From JAFMDF01 sp965277445 (GTDB taxonomy: Bacteria; Bacteroidota; Bacteroidia; Chitinophagales; Saprospiraceae): a DNA stretch of 64,000 bases. The notes beneath the pieces were generated by a model, which was not told the origin of the DNA, did no database searches, and saw only the letters and a list, made by a program, of their open reading frames with translations. A program made the translations under genes and the position numbers. Shown piece after piece: positions 7,761 to 17,322 of the stretch (positions are counted from its first letter, which is position 1; the number at the start of each line of letters is the position of its first letter). The stretch spans positions 2,108,001-2,172,000 of the forward strand of contig CBDICY010000013.1 in the NCBI GenBank assembly GCA_965277445.1. Reading direction: 5' to 3'.

Positions 7761-9095
7761 TTAGAGACTCAACGTAAAAATAGTGCCATGTCCCATCACC
7801 GAATTAACTTCAATATTCCCCTTATGCAAGCGCATAATTTGGCGAGATAAACTCAAGCCAATACCACTTCCTTCTTTTTTGGTGGTGAAAAAAGGAACAA
7901 AAATTTTATCCAATACTTCTGCTGGAATTCCTTTTCCATTGTCTTGTACTTCTATAAAAGTTTTACCTTCGGTGTTTTTAACGGTTCTAATTTCAATCGT
8001 AGGATTCTCCACTTCTCTAGCGGCTTCCATCGCATTTTTAAGTAGATTGATGATGACTTGTTCAATCAATTCCACGTCGGCGATGAAAACTACCATGCTA
8101 GATGGGAATTTTAAATTTAAAGTGACACCATATTTTTTTAAAACAGGTTTGAAAAGGATATGAATCCGTTCTAAAAGTGGTTGTACTTCCACTAGTTGGA
8201 ATTTTGGCGGCGGAATCTTGGTGAGACTTCGATAGGTCTCTGTGAAATGCAGTAAACCTTCTCCTCGTTTTTGAATGGCATAAATGCCATCTCGAATGTC
8301 TTCCATTTCTTCTTCATCCAACTCCTTATTTTTATCTTCTATCAACCCATTGATAGAGGACGCCAAAGAAGTAATTGGGGTAACTGAATTCATGATTTCG
8401 TGGGTCAGCGTCCGAATTAATTTTTGCCAAGCATCTAACTCTTTTTCTTCTAATTCTTTTTGAATATTTTGAAAAGAAATGAGTTTATAGGGGACTTCTC
8501 TTAATTTAAAATCTGCGACACTTACCGATAATTCTAGTAAGCGATTTTGTATGGTCATTTTAATCATTTCGTTCTGACCACTTTCCAATCGAACAATTAA
8601 TTCATGAAGTTTAGGGAATATTTTTTCAACTGCAGCAAAATCTTTAAGATAAGGTTTTCTAAGTAATTCTTTTAAAGCTTTATTCATCAATACGACCTCT
8701 TCTTCCTCATTGATACAGAGTAACCCTGTATTAACATGTTCAATAATAGTTTGTAAATACTGATGATTGGCGACTTTTTCCGCTTTAATATTTCGGAATT
8801 TTGTCGTTATTAAATTAAATGCCTCGTATAATTTACCAAAAGAAGAACCTTTGTGATAGCCCGAATAAGTGGCCGAAAAATCTTCATATTGAATGCCCAT
8901 TAAAAAGGCCCTAAAATCCTCATTGGTTTTATCCATATAATTCATCGTGTCCCAAAAAAGCAGCACAGCAATGACCAATAAAATAAAGGTCGTAACATAA
9001 AAATTGGTGTAGTACATGCAGTAGAAGAAAGCTAGCATGATGGCTACCAATGATATTTGACGAAAGGCGACATTAAATTTAAAATTCTTAAACAT
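7761..9095 (-). CDS. NtrY-like membrane sensor histidine kinase
   Basis: The 444-residue kinase has two N-terminal membrane helices (about residues 8-50), a HAMP-like linker, a PAS-like region (about 110-205) and a catalytic core. The phosphoacceptor is in LTHEIMNSVTPI (His about 232). The N box (NLLKNAMEA), G1 (DNGKGIP), F box (FVPFFTTK) and G2 (GSGIGLSLS) are all present, so the protein should be active. No response regulator is adjacent; in relatives the partner is an NtrC-type regulator. I place the start at ATG 9095 rather than TTG 9125 because a good promoter (9123-9153) covers that upstream codon. Confidence 0.9.
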   Translation of the reverse strand: MFKNFKFNVAFRQISLVAIMLAFFYCMYYTNFYVTTFILLVIAVLLFWDTMNYMDKTNEDFRAFLMGIQYEDFSATYSGYHKGSSFGKLYEAFNLITTKFRNIKAEKVANHQYLQTIIEHVNTGLLCINEEEEVVLMNKALKELLRKPYLKDFAAVEKIFPKLHELIVRLESGQNEMIKMTIQNRLLELSVSVADFKLREVPYKLISFQNIQKELEEKELDAWQKLIRTLTHEIMNSVTPITSLASSINGLIEDKNKELDEEEMEDIRDGIYAIQKRGEGLLHFTETYRSLTKIPPPKFQLVEVQPLLERIHILFKPVLKKYGVTLNLKFPSSMVVFIADVELIEQVIINLLKNAMEAAREVENPTIEIRTVKNTEGKTFIEVQDNGKGIPAEVLDKIFVPFFTTKKEGSGIGLSLSRQIMRLHKGNIEVNSVMGHGTIFTLSL

Positions 9096-9122
9096 CTTGG
9101 TGAGCTTTAGTGATTTCTGCAC

Positions 9123-9153
9123 CAAAGGTAAATAAAAAGGGCTAGAGGTACAA
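9123..9153 (-). promoter_or_regulatory. Promoter of the NtrY-like kinase; decides its start
   Basis: On the minus strand TTTG/TTG (9153-9151), a 20-base spacer and TACCTTTG (9130-9123) match the consensus. The ATG at 9095 lies 27 bases after the -7 element, whereas the more upstream TTG at 9125 falls inside it. Confidence 0.6.
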
Positions 9154-9251
9154 AGGGCTAGTGGAGGAAAGGCAGAATGAAGTGGAAAATCCTTCGCTAA
9201 TAAAGGAAGAAAAATCCGTTGGGAAATTAAACCCGTTGGGAATATACACTA

Positions 9252-10412
9252 TCAAATATTGATGACTAATTCTGCTTGATATACATTCTTAGTTACCGAA
9301 AAAGAAAGTTGATGTTGATCTGGATAAACCAATTCCAGTCGTCTCTTTAAATTTTTTAAACCAATACCATCTGTATGCTCATCTGTGGAGGTATCAAAAT
9401 TATTACGCACCGAAAAATAAATGGCTTTAGTTTTAGAGGTAATGTTAACAGCCACAAAAGCATCCTTTCTTAATTTTTCGACGCCATGTTTAAAAGCGTT
9501 TTCTAATAAAATAATAAAGAGCAAAGGCATTATTGGCCTATCAGCTTGTTCTATTTGCGTATTGAAATCAATTTTAATGGTTTTATGATACCGCATTTTA
9601 TGCAACTCAATATAATTTTTTAAATAGTCTATTTCTTGTGCTAAAGTGACCGCTTCTCTCTGCCCTTCATAAATACTGTACCGCATCATATCCGATAACT
9701 TGAGGATTAACTCCCTTGCTTTCTCCGCATCTTTTCCAACCAACCCATATAAATTATTAAGCATGTTAAAAAAGAAGTGAGGATTTACCTGACTTTTTAA
9801 ATGTAATAATTCTGTTCTAGCTTGCTCGTTTTTTAGGCTGATAATTAGCCTAATTTGCCTAAAAATCCACCGAAGAACTAAAAAGAAAAGCGTTGGAAAA
9901 TAAAATAAGCCTGTAAAAACCAAGGCTTCTTGATTATCAAAATGTTCTAGAACGATTAATAATAGGAAAGTACCAATAGTAAAACAGCCAAATGCCCAAT
10001 ATGACAATGCTTTTCTATTAATCGTCGTTCTTCCAGATTGCCTGATTTGGTCATCGCTAAAGTGTAGTGCGCCTAGAAATAAAATGGTGAAAAAAGGAAT
10101 AGCAAATAAAACAGTAAAGGGGGTATTAACAAAGAAAGATTCAATTGCTCCAAGCAGACTTAAACCACCAATTATCATTAAGACTGCCCAAACTTCTTTA
10201 CTAACCCAAGCTGAAGTTACCGATAAATAATCATATCGCTTTAAAAGCCAAGAAATCGGTAGATACATAAGGGCAACAAAGGCTGCAACTAAAGTTAAAC
10301 TACCCGTTCCTTCTATTTCCTGTTCCAAAATAGCAGCAGCAGCGATAAAGAGCAAGAGCAAGAGTGCAATAAAGGAAAATACCCGTTTATACCGATCGAA
10401 TGTTGAAATCAT
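9252..10412 (-). CDS. LytS-type membrane sensor histidine kinase
   Basis: The 386-residue protein has several N-terminal membrane helices (about residues 10-190), then the LytS/His_kinase core. LKSQVNPHFFFNMLNNLYGLV carries the phosphoacceptor histidine typical of PF06580. The C-terminal ATPase domain has FIILLENAFKHGVEK (N box) and GIGLKNLKRRLELVYP (G box). Kinases of this class normally pair with LytTR regulators; none is adjacent, the only one in the window being at 50.7 kb. The frame is open to TTG 10490, but ATG 10412 gives a normal membrane start and has a promoter element just upstream. Confidence 0.9.
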   Translation of the reverse strand: MISTFDRYKRVFSFIALLLLLFIAAAAILEQEIEGTGSLTLVAAFVALMYLPISWLLKRYDYLSVTSAWVSKEVWAVLMIIGGLSLLGAIESFFVNTPFTVLFAIPFFTILFLGALHFSDDQIRQSGRTTINRKALSYWAFGCFTIGTFLLLIVLEHFDNQEALVFTGLFYFPTLFFLVLRWIFRQIRLIISLKNEQARTELLHLKSQVNPHFFFNMLNNLYGLVGKDAEKARELILKLSDMMRYSIYEGQREAVTLAQEIDYLKNYIELHKMRYHKTIKIDFNTQIEQADRPIMPLLFIILLENAFKHGVEKLRKDAFVAVNITSKTKAIYFSVRNNFDTSTDEHTDGIGLKNLKRRLELVYPDQHQLSFSVTKNVYQAELVINI

Positions 10413-10415
10413 ACT

Positions 10416-10446
10416 CAAATATAATGTAGGGAATTGGATAAGCCAA
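10416..10446 (-). promoter_or_regulatory. Promoter element directly upstream of the LytS-type kinase
   Basis: TTG (10446-10444), a 20-base spacer and TATATTTG (10423-10416) match the consensus. Only three bases lie between the -7 element and ATG 10412, so a transcript from it would be nearly or fully leaderless. If translation starts at TTG 10490 instead, the match would be by chance. Confidence 0.4.
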
Positions 10447-10490
10447 AAAAATTGGTAAACAGTCCTTGGTGGAGGGTCAACAGGCTTCAA

Positions 10491-10852
10491 AATGGGATAA
10501 ACCTACTTATTATCCACTTTTGTACTTTACAAACCACTTAGCCATCTGTTTATCCCAATTATTTTTAAGTAGGTATCATCGTCCATATGTTTGTGAAAAA
10601 ATCGTAGGAATGTTCAAGTAAGGGGTAGTCAGTTAGTTGCTACCCCAAGCTTTGAATTGAGAAGAAGATGTATGATTTGAGGGGATAGTAGAAAGCGATT
10701 CTTTAATAGAATCTCTTTCTTTTAATACTCAAAGAAGGAGCCTTTTTTCTCAAAAAGAAGGAGGTTCTTTCAAAGAACCGCCTCCTATCGTTCCTCATTT
10801 CTTACTTGACAGATCACTAGAATTAATTTTTAAAATCACTTAAACAACGAAC
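10491..10852. other. Divergent intergenic region, about 360 bases, with three hairpins
   Basis: No gene is visible. Three separate inverted repeats sit between the kinase and the ABC ATPase: GGGGTAG/CTACCCC (10622-10646); AGAAAGCGATTCT/AGAATCTCTTTCT (10690-10720, 12 of 13 paired, 5-base loop); and AGGAGG/CCTCCT enclosing GGTTCTTT/AAAGAACC (10759-10786). Confidence 0.7.
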
Positions 10853-11749
10853 ATGCACACGTTAGAAATAACCAACCTTTCTAAGACTTACGCCAATGGC
10901 GTAAAAGCCTTACAAAATATTTCCTTGACCATTCCAACAGGTCTATTTGGATTATTAGGACCAAATGGTGCTGGAAAATCTACTTTAATGCGGATCATCG
11001 CCACTTTGCAAGAAGCAGATACTGGAAAAATTACCTTCAATGGAACAGACGTTGCTAAACATAAAAATGCCCTTAGAAAAGTATTGGGCTATTTACCACA
11101 ACAATTTGGATTATATCCCAAAATTTCAGCGGAAGTTTTATTACATCACTTGGCGGTTTTAAAAGGATTAACGAATAAAAAAAATCGAAAAGAAATTGTC
11201 AATGACCTATTGCATAAAACGAATTTGTATGCGAACAGAAAGAAAAATTTAGGCGGCTTTTCTGGCGGTATGAAACAGCGATTTGGTATTGCCCAAGCCT
11301 TATTAACCAATCCAAAACTTCTCATTGTAGATGAACCAACGGCTGGTTTAGATCCAACGGAAAGAAATCGTTTCCATAATTTATTAAGTCAATTAGCAGA
11401 AAATACGGTAGTTATTTTGTCTACCCATATTGTGGACGATGTGAAAGAATTATGTACTAATATGGCGATTATTAACCAAGGAAAGGTGCTTTTACAAGGG
11501 AATCCACGAACTGCTATCCATAATTTACAAGGCAAAATCTACCAAAAAGCCATCCAAAAAACGGAATTACCCGATTATAAAAAACAATATGAAGTCATTG
11601 CCGAAAAATTATTTTTGGGCAAACCCATCATTAATATCTTGAGTAAGACGAACCCGAATAATGGATTTGAGCCTGTTAATGCAGGTTTAGAAGAAGTGTA
11701 TTTTGCACAGATTTCTGGCGCTTCAAGTAGCTTGGCAAGCAGCAGGTAA
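10853..11749 (+). CDS. ABC transporter ATP-binding protein
   Basis: This 298-residue ATPase has Walker A GPNGAGKST (about 38-46), Q loop, signature FSGGMKQRFG (about 139), Walker B LLIVDEPTAGLDP and the H-loop STHIVDD. It belongs to the ABC-2 class. The next gene in the same direction encodes its probable membrane partner, a permease fused to an M1 peptidase, 210 bases downstream. The extra C-terminal ~80 residues are typical of this class. Substrate unknown. Confidence 0.92.
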   Translation: MHTLEITNLSKTYANGVKALQNISLTIPTGLFGLLGPNGAGKSTLMRIIATLQEADTGKITFNGTDVAKHKNALRKVLGYLPQQFGLYPKISAEVLLHHLAVLKGLTNKKNRKEIVNDLLHKTNLYANRKKNLGGFSGGMKQRFGIAQALLTNPKLLIVDEPTAGLDPTERNRFHNLLSQLAENTVVILSTHIVDDVKELCTNMAIINQGKVLLQGNPRTAIHNLQGKIYQKAIQKTELPDYKKQYEVIAEKLFLGKPIINILSKTNPNNGFEPVNAGLEEVYFAQISGASSSLASSR

Positions 11750-11800
11750 GGAGTGATTTGCTAAGTTTACCCGCTTCTTTATGGTTAATCTTTTGGACTA

Positions 11801-11894
11801 GTAGGGGCTATGGGGGCAATGCCTTTTGCTTGCCCTTTTCGGAAATGAACCTAGAATTGTAGATAGAATATCATGATTTGGCATTGTCCCTACG
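11801..11894. repeat. Imperfect inverted repeat between ABC ATPase and permease genes
   Basis: GTAGGG (11801-11806) and GCAATGCC (11816-11823) on the left face GGCATTGTCCCTAC (11880-11893) on the right; a 9-base insertion in the left arm breaks the symmetry. It interrupts what would otherwise be a tight operon. Confidence 0.5.
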
Positions 11895-11959
11895 AGCTTT
11901 TAGATGTAAAAGAAACGGAGGTGTTTTATTAAATAAATCATTCAGCAAATCAACGAACT

Positions 11960-14900
11960 ATGTGGTACGAAATACTCAAATTTGAATTAAAATATAGAGC
12001 TAAACGCTGGGACACTTATCTCTATTTTGCTGCCCTGTTTGCTTATGGCTTAATAGCCGTAGATTTCTTGTTTGGACAAGAGGATAACACGATTAAGTTA
12101 AATGCTCCTTATCTGTTAGCACTCACGATGGGGATTGTTTCCGCTTTATGCATGATGATAGTGTCGATGGTGATAGGTGTTGCTGCATTACGAGATTTTG
12201 ATCATCATATGGAATCTTTAATGTTTATCAATCCCATTAAAAAAAGTGATTATTTAATGGGTAGATTTATAGGTTCTTTTTTAATCTTACTTTTTATTTT
12301 TAGCGGACTATTGCTAGGCTTAATTGCAGCAGACTTTATGCCTTGGCGAGTGGGAGATGATCTATTGTCATTTTATTTCTGGAGCTATTTACAACCCACT
12401 TTATTTATTGTTTTACCAAATTTATTTTTTGGTAGTGCCTTATTTTTTATCGGTGGTGCATTAAGCAGAAAATTACTAGTGGTGTATACCCAAGGCATCT
12501 TATTATTGACCGTATACATACTAATCTTACAATTAACCCAAAATAGCGACTATCAATCAATAGCCGCCTTTTTAGATCCATTTGGTTATCAAACTATCAA
12601 GATTTTAGTGAAATACTGGTCAACTGTGGAGCGAAATACCCAAATGATTCCAATGAGTGGATGGTTATTATATAACCGCTTATTATGGATGGGAATAAGT
12701 GGTATTATTTTGATAATTGGCTATTACGGGTTTAGTTTTAATGTGGTGCGAGATAAGGTTCGTAAAAACGGTTTACGGTACACAGTTTATGGTGGAAAGA
12801 AAACGGCTTTACCCGTAGAAGAGTCATCTATAAAAATGAAAGCGATTCCTAGTCCGACAATTAAGGAAGGGTTTCTTGCTAAGCTAAAACAACTCCAATA
12901 CCACGCTTTATTCTATTGGAGATCCATTCTAAAAGAAACCCCTTTTTGGGCAATTGCCCTTTGCGGAATGGCGATAATTTTTATCAACTCTATTAGCTTA
13001 GGGACCTCTTATGGAGTGGATAGTTATCCCTTGACTTATATTATTGTAGAAGATTTACAAGAAATGTCGATTTTCTTCTTTCTAATCATTTTGATCTTTT
13101 ATTCAGGTGAATTAGTTTGGAAAGAAAGAGATGCCCAACTCAATGGAATCTATGATGCCTTGCCTATTTCGGCTTTGATACATTTAACGAGTAAATTAAT
13201 TGGTTTACTACTGACTTATATAATCCTGATATTGGCGATAATTGTCGCAGGATTAATTTTTCAAACCATTCAAGGATATTATCATTATGAATTAACTGTT
13301 TATTTTATTGGATTCTTTGTTGAAATTTACCCTTACTTGGTGTTATTGACAATGGTTGCTTTTTTCTTTCAAGTAGTCGCCAATCATAAATTTATAGGAC
13401 ATTTATTAGTTGTTTCCTTCTTATTTTTTGTCTTAATTGGTTCCCAATTATTTGATTTCGACCATGGTTTATATAGATATGGGGCAGGAGATTTAGGCAC
13501 TTATTCGGATATGAATGGTTACGGTCACTATTGGCAACCTTATGTTTGGTTCATGCTTTATTGGTTTGCTTTTTCGGCATTCTTATTTTTGATTGCAGTA
13601 TTATTTACAGTAAATGGAAAAGAGGATTCCTTTAAAAAACGATGGGAACTAAGTAAAGAAAGACAGACTAACTTTTTTAAGAAACTATGCCTTGGCACTT
13701 TATTACTTTTTATTGGTTCTGGTAGTTATATTTTTTATAATACCAATATCTTGAATACCTATTCTTCGGTAGCAACCCAAAATGGGTATCGAGCGACCTA
13801 CGAAAAGACCTTGAAAGCCATTGAATATTTACCTCAACCTAAAATTGTAGACGTACAACTAAACGTTGAATTATATCCTTACGAAAGAGATTATACAATT
13901 GAAGGGAGGTATATCTTGACCAATAATAGTGATACCTTAATTCCAATTATTTATATACAAAAATTGCCTTATGATGGAGTAGCCTTAACGGATGTAACTT
14001 TATCGGAAACAACTAGATTAGATACGACACAAAAAGATTTTGGCATTTATGTTTATCATTTAAACGAACCACTTCAAATCGGGGATTCTCTAAAAATGGA
14101 GTTTAAGCAGATTTATACCACTAAAGGATTCACAGAAAGCATTGACAAAAGAATCGTTTATAACGGTACTTTTTTTGATAATTTTCAATTGCCCTCCTTT
14201 GGCTATAATGCCCATATAGAATTGGAAGACGAGGACGATCGCTTAGCTTATGGCTTGCCACCAAAAAGAAAGACTGCTGAAAGAAATAATGTCATTGCTC
14301 AAAAAGAAGCTCGAACTGGAGACGACAGCAGAGTCATTAATTTTGATATCACAATTGGAACTGTAGATGATCAAATAGCCGTTGCTCCAGGTCAATTACA
14401 AAAAAAATGGACGACTAATAATCGAAACTACTTCCATTATCAATCAAGCGAGCCAATCATCAATTTCTATCCTATCACTTCTGCGAGGTATGAATTACTG
14501 CAAGATCAATGGCTATCTAAAAATGAAAGAAAGGATAAGACCGTAGATTTAGAAATTTACTATCACAAAGGACATGCATACAATCTTGATAGAATGATGG
14601 CTGCTATGAAAAAATCCTTGACTTATTACACCCAACATTTTGGTGATTATCCTTATCAACAAATGCGGATTGTTGAAACTCCTAGATATTTGAATCGGGC
14701 ACAATCTTTTCCAAGTATGGTCACTTACTCGGAATCAATGGGCTTTATCATGGATATTGATGAAGAAAAAGAGGTCGATATGCCTTTTTTTATTACTGCA
14801 CACGAAATGGCGCATCAATGGTGGGGGTTACAAGTGGCTGCCGCCAATGTCCAAGGACAGAAAATGCTGTTAGAATCTTTAGCCCAATATTCCGCTTTGA

Positions 14901-15598
14901 TGGTCTTTAAAAAAGCGTATCCCGAAGCAAAAGTTCAACAAGTGTTAGACATGGAAAGGAACCGTTATTTGGAAGGTAGGGGAGTAGGTAGCAAACAAGA
15001 AATGCCTTTAGCCATAGCAAACAATCAAGAATATGTGTATTACGGAAAAGGGACGTTAAATTTATACGCTTTACAGGATTACATTTTGGAAGATAGTGTG
15101 AATTTGGCCTTGAAAAGATTTGTCAAAGATTGGAATAACATTGACGGAAAATTGGCGAAAGAAAGATATGCAACGACTATAGATTTATTAGCTTATTTTG
15201 AAGCAGTTACACCCGATAGTTTACAATATCTAATCAATGATTTATTTGAAAAAGTAGTCCTTTTTGAAAATAGTATGACGGCAGCCACTTATAAAGAAAT
15301 CTCCGACAATCAATACCAAGTTGATTTAATGGTTAATACAGAAAAATATGCGATAGATAGCCTTGGTATAAAATCAGCCATTCCTATCAATGATTGGATA
15401 GAAGTTGGAATTTATGGAATAAATAGTAACGGCGCAGATAGTTTGATTTATTTAGAAAAACATCATTTTGCCAGTATCAAAACGCCTATAGCTATTATGG
15501 TCAATCAAAAACCTAGCAAAGTAGGCATTGACCCCTTGTATAAATTGATAGATAAAAAAATGGAAGATAATTTAAAGATAGTGGTAGCGGAAGAGTAG
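11960..15598 (+). CDS. ABC-2 permease fused to M1-family aminopeptidase
   Basis: The 1212-residue protein has two blocks of about six membrane helices (roughly residues 20-255 and 320-590), another helix near 575-595, then an extracytoplasmic region. The latter (about 625-1200) is an M1 (gluzincin) peptidase: HEMAHQWWG near residue 947 gives the HExxH zinc site, and LLESLAQYS about 20 residues later gives the third zinc ligand (Glu). A GxMEN-type exopeptidase motif is not obvious; the matching segment reads FPSMVTYSE. This fused architecture is known in Bacteroidota. With the upstream ATPase it should form one transporter whose permease carries its own peptidase, perhaps acting on peptides at the membrane surface. 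The start ATG begins WYEILKFELKYRAK, as in other ABC-2 subunits. Confidence 0.9.
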   Translation: MWYEILKFELKYRAKRWDTYLYFAALFAYGLIAVDFLFGQEDNTIKLNAPYLLALTMGIVSALCMMIVSMVIGVAALRDFDHHMESLMFINPIKKSDYLMGRFIGSFLILLFIFSGLLLGLIAADFMPWRVGDDLLSFYFWSYLQPTLFIVLPNLFFGSALFFIGGALSRKLLVVYTQGILLLTVYILILQLTQNSDYQSIAAFLDPFGYQTIKILVKYWSTVERNTQMIPMSGWLLYNRLLWMGISGIILIIGYYGFSFNVVRDKVRKNGLRYTVYGGKKTALPVEESSIKMKAIPSPTIKEGFLAKLKQLQYHALFYWRSILKETPFWAIALCGMAIIFINSISLGTSYGVDSYPLTYIIVEDLQEMSIFFFLIILIFYSGELVWKERDAQLNGIYDALPISALIHLTSKLIGLLLTYIILILAIIVAGLIFQTIQGYYHYELTVYFIGFFVEIYPYLVLLTMVAFFFQVVANHKFIGHLLVVSFLFFVLIGSQLFDFDHGLYRYGAGDLGTYSDMNGYGHYWQPYVWFMLYWFAFSAFLFLIAVLFTVNGKEDSFKKRWELSKERQTNFFKKLCLGTLLLFIGSGSYIFYNTNILNTYSSVATQNGYRATYEKTLKAIEYLPQPKIVDVQLNVELYPYERDYTIEGRYILTNNSDTLIPIIYIQKLPYDGVALTDVTLSETTRLDTTQKDFGIYVYHLNEPLQIGDSLKMEFKQIYTTKGFTESIDKRIVYNGTFFDNFQLPSFGYNAHIELEDEDDRLAYGLPPKRKTAERNNVIAQKEARTGDDSRVINFDITIGTVDDQIAVAPGQLQKKWTTNNRNYFHYQSSEPIINFYPITSARYELLQDQWLSKNERKDKTVDLEIYYHKGHAYNLDRMMAAMKKSLTYYTQHFGDYPYQQMRIVETPRYLNRAQSFPSMVTYSESMGFIMDIDEEKEVDMPFFITAHEMAHQWWGLQVAAANVQGQKMLLESLAQYSALMVFKKAYPEAKVQQVLDMERNRYLEGRGVGSKQEMPLAIANNQEYVYYGKGTLNLYALQDYILEDSVNLALKRFVKDWNNIDGKLAKERYATTIDLLAYFEAVTPDSLQYLINDLFEKVVLFENSMTAATYKEISDNQYQVDLMVNTEKYAIDSLGIKSAIPINDWIEVGIYGINSNGADSLIYLEKHHFASIKTPIAIMVNQKPSKVGIDPLYKLIDKKMEDNLKIVVAEE

Positions 15599-15859
15599 GG
15601 CGATGTCAACCATCCGATAAAATGCAAAAATTGCTAATGAACTCGAATACCTTATACCTACACCAGGCAGTTCCGATAGTTCCGGAATGGCGCTACAGAA
15701 AAAAAATAGAGCTACTATTTTATCCGTGTTCTTTCAATTATCTGTGGTAATAATATCTAAGGGAATACCCACCAAGCGGAGTTTGGCACTACAGAAGAAA
15801 TCCGTGGTATTTTAAATCCGTGGGGGAAAAAAATCCGTAGGGAAATCCGAACTAAAAAA

Positions 15860-15897
15860 CAAATAATGCCAAAGGACAAATCCGATGGCATTATTTG
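15860..15897. terminator. Hairpin in the convergent gap, first
   Basis: CAAATAATGCCA (15860-15871) pairs perfectly with TGGCATTATTTG (15886-15897). It is suitable for ending the peptidase-permease transcript. Confidence 0.6.
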
Positions 15898-16025
15898 AAG
15901 TTTTCAGACTGATTTGTTCTAATATTGGTTTTGGTAATAGTTCTTTTGTGATTTTAAACTTTCAATGTATAATTTTCAAAACCCTCAGGCTTAATTGAAA
16001 ATTGTTACTTGAAAATTAACAAAGG

Positions 16026-16070
16026 TTCAAGGTTTTAGCAATTCACTAATTGAATCGCTAAACCTTTGAA
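16026..16070. terminator. Hairpin in the convergent gap, second
   Basis: A 20-base arm, TTCAAGGTTTTAGCAATTCA (16026-16045), pairs with 16051-16070 with about four mismatches. It is strong enough to stop transcripts from either side. Confidence 0.55.
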
Positions 16071-16226
16071 CTTATCAAGCAAACATACTAAATCTTTGCT
16101 CTGTGAGGTACTTGGTATCAGATAATAGGTACGAATAATGCAATAATCAATTTGGTGGCGAAAGATTGTTGTTATAAAGATTAGTATTTGATTAAGACCA
16201 CTTCGCAACCGACAACTGACTATTAT

Positions 16227-16907
16227 TTAAGCTAACTTCGCCATATCTCGAATCAAAATACTTCTTCTATTGAAGTAGATTAAATCTAGTCTTTTTAATT
16301 CATTTAAAACAGAAGTAACGGTTTGTCTAGACGTACCTGTAATATTTGCAATATCCTGCTGTGTTAAACAATGCTTGAATAACATTTCAAAACCAACTCT
16401 TCGGCCACGCTTTTCAGCAGACTCTTTAATGAAGTCAATAATTCTAGCTCTAGCATCTTTGAATACTAAATCTTCTAACCTATTCTCTACTTCTCGTAAT
16501 CTTTCGCCTACATAATTCATGATAGCGATGCATAACTGGTGATTGGTAGCGATTAAACGCTGAAATTCAGTTACTTTTAAGGTATATACGTTCACTTCTT
16601 CGTTCATGGCGATCGCATAATCTTGTCGATTTCTTTCCCCCATTAATGGTAATTCTCCAAACATAGCCATTGGATGAAGGATGTTTTTAATCACTTCTCT
16701 GCCATCCTCTGAATGACGCCCAATCTTTACAATGCCTTTTACTAAAAATAGTACTTCTTTGGAAGGTTCACCAATCTTGTATATATAATCGTATTTTTTC
16801 ACTTTCTTAAACTCAACAATTGATAAAAGTTGGTTCATTTCGTCCTCTGAAAGAACGCTAAACAATGGAAATTGCTTGAAGAAATCTAAACTAGTTGAAT
16901 TTTTCAT
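16227..16907 (-). CDS. Crp/Fnr-family transcription regulator (first of two)
   Basis: This 226-residue protein has a cyclic-nucleotide-binding-like beta-roll (about 10-130, with GEPSKEVLFLVKGIVKIG and FGELPLMGERNRQDYAIA), a dimer helix, and an HTH_Crp domain (about 160-225) with LTQQDIANITGTSRQTVTSVLNELK as two adjoining parts of the helix-turn-helix. The FGELPLMGE segment resembles the phosphate-binding cassette but lacks the classic RxS pair, so the ligand is uncertain. No Fnr-type cysteine cluster is visible. I chose ATG 16907 over TTG 16982 because the extra 25 residues are not conserved-looking. A paralogue lies at 55.0 kb. Confidence 0.88.
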   Translation of the reverse strand: MKNSTSLDFFKQFPLFSVLSEDEMNQLLSIVEFKKVKKYDYIYKIGEPSKEVLFLVKGIVKIGRHSEDGREVIKNILHPMAMFGELPLMGERNRQDYAIAMNEEVNVYTLKVTEFQRLIATNHQLCIAIMNYVGERLREVENRLEDLVFKDARARIIDFIKESAEKRGRRVGFEMLFKHCLTQQDIANITGTSRQTVTSVLNELKRLDLIYFNRRSILIRDMAKLA

Positions 16908-17322
16908 AACTAAAATTAAATAGGTTAAGAAAATCTCCAATTGATAATATACTACTATTACAACCGGTTTTTGTTGGTACAATAATCTGACTAAATTACA
17001 GGTAAAAAAAGTACAAATAATGACGTTTGTATACCCTTAATTTAAATAAATAAACCAATAAGTTGCTGATAATCAATTGAATATTGTTCCTTTTTTGCTC
17101 CGTTTGTTGATGGAAGCGGGATTAATGAATTAATTTTTTTTTAATAAAATCTTGAAATTTCATTGAATCTTACCCTAAAAGCGAGCAGATGTATTAAAAA
17201 ATTAAGGACATTGTATCAAAAATAAATCGACTTGTCTAGTAAAAGAGGGGGGTAAGCTGAAGGTTTATAGCCAGTGTATAAACGAACCTACTTGCTAGAA
17301 AGCGGTATTATTTTTTAATACG

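Larger units (their letters stand above)
15599..16226. other. Convergent intergenic region, 628 bases, repeat-rich
   Basis: No gene. The first part repeats AATCCGTGG-like words (15722-15848: ATCCGTG, ATCTGTGG, AATCCGTGG, AATCCGTGGG, AATCCGTAGG, AATCCG) and has two copies of GGCRCTACAGAARAAA (15690, 15786). Similar words occur at 9188-9240. Two terminator-like hairpins follow at 15860-15897 and 16026-16070. Confidence 0.6.
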
